Shown: piece after piece, positions 63,679 through 64,000 of the stretch
How the letters are laid out: each line of letters opens with the position of its first letter
How positions within the stretch are numbered: position 1 is the first letter of the stretch
Assembly: GCA_963931865.1 (NCBI GenBank)
Contig: OZ007514.1
Location: 8,162,646 to 8,226,645 of the forward strand
Source: Axinella damicornis
Lineage: Eukaryota; Porifera; Demospongiae; Axinellida; Axinellidae
Direction: 5' to 3'
Length of the DNA: 64,000 nt
Position numbers and translations under genes: made by a program
Notes under the pieces: generated by a model
Told to the model about the DNA's origin: nothing
The model's input: the letters and a program-made list of their open reading frames with translations, nothing else
Databases searched by the model: none

Positions 63679-64000
63679 CTCTTTAGGGCCTAAATTTATT
63701 TCTCTAGGTCATTTTCAGTCTATAGAACACTTAACTTAAACATACCCTAATTTCTGTTCCCTGGCGTTGCTGGGCTCGAAACTGCTCACACAGGTAATTT
63801 CAGCTACACTAAGCATATCGTGACTTAACCACACCCACCAACTAACGAACTTGCAATCAAGCCTCCCGAGAAGTGGCCAACCTGCCGTAGCTAAAAAACT
63901 GACCATGAACACTGGAAATGGAGGGCCTACAAGGCAAGACAGCTACTTTCTAAGTCCATTTACGCTTAAAACCCGAGAAATGGCCTACCCGGCTCCAACC
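63675..64000. mobile_element. Probable piggyBac-like element end, continues off the window
   Basis: The duplicated segment is interrupted right after TTAA, and the following CTCTTTAGGGCC resembles the CCCTTTAAACCC end of the piggyBac at 43192. piggyBac elements insert at and duplicate TTAA. The remaining 320 bp has no recognised gene. Confidence 0.5.

Overview
This window is eukaryotic, repeat-rich animal DNA. The sequence shows short phase-consistent introns (mostly 64-80 nt), several transposon classes and no operons. The gene content suggests an early-branching metazoan, most likely a demosponge: a eukaryotic UDP-galactopyranose mutase, a TRPA-like channel, a death-domain relic, CR1-type LINEs, piggyBac and KDZ transposases. 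The assignment is inference, and a cnidarian or another invertebrate is not excluded.

Layout. 1-8.2 kb is a 137/139-bp satellite with higher-order structure. Every unit carries a perfect 5' splice-site motif and a 3' splice-site-like motif. 8.3-13.6 kb holds five phase-matched exons of a coiled-coil protein with one frameshift. 14-19 kb holds decayed fragments (CR1, death domain) and foldback elements. 19.2-24.1 kb is a three-level nest of inverted-repeat elements. 24.1-25.7 kb has a TATA-type promoter and a minisatellite. 25.9-33.4 kb (minus strand) is a ten-exon KDZ transposase-family gene with an unbroken reading frame. Its third-from-5' exon is separated from the second by an antisense CR1-type LINE. 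33.7-36.8 kb is a divergent, broken P-loop ATPase gene. 37-39.8 kb holds fragments of a LINE and of a membrane protein, plus MITEs. 40.0-43.1 kb (minus) is the pore-to-C-terminus half of a TRPA-like channel, cut off upstream by a piggyBac element (43.2-45.6 kb). 46.1-47.3 kb and 62.0-63.7 kb are related duplicated segments. 47.6-49.3 kb is an unrecognised two-exon gene with an in-frame TGA. 51.7-55.8 kb is the best intact host gene: a predicted 767-residue type II membrane protein fusing a eukaryotic UGM with a DUF3431 domain. 58.6-60.1 kb is a decayed CR1.

Two items stand out. The first is the membrane-anchored UGM-DUF3431 fusion. Exon phases join a signal-anchor exon to the enzyme, and six N-glycosylation sequons lie in the catalytic part, so it may be a lumenal galactofuranose enzyme. 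The second is the LINE ORF1. Its second methionine is followed by ARTKQTA, identical to residues 1-7 of mature histone H3, and then by a PHD finger, the domain class that reads that tail.

All exon models are hand-made from splice consensus and phase. No alignments, domain searches or RNA data could be run.
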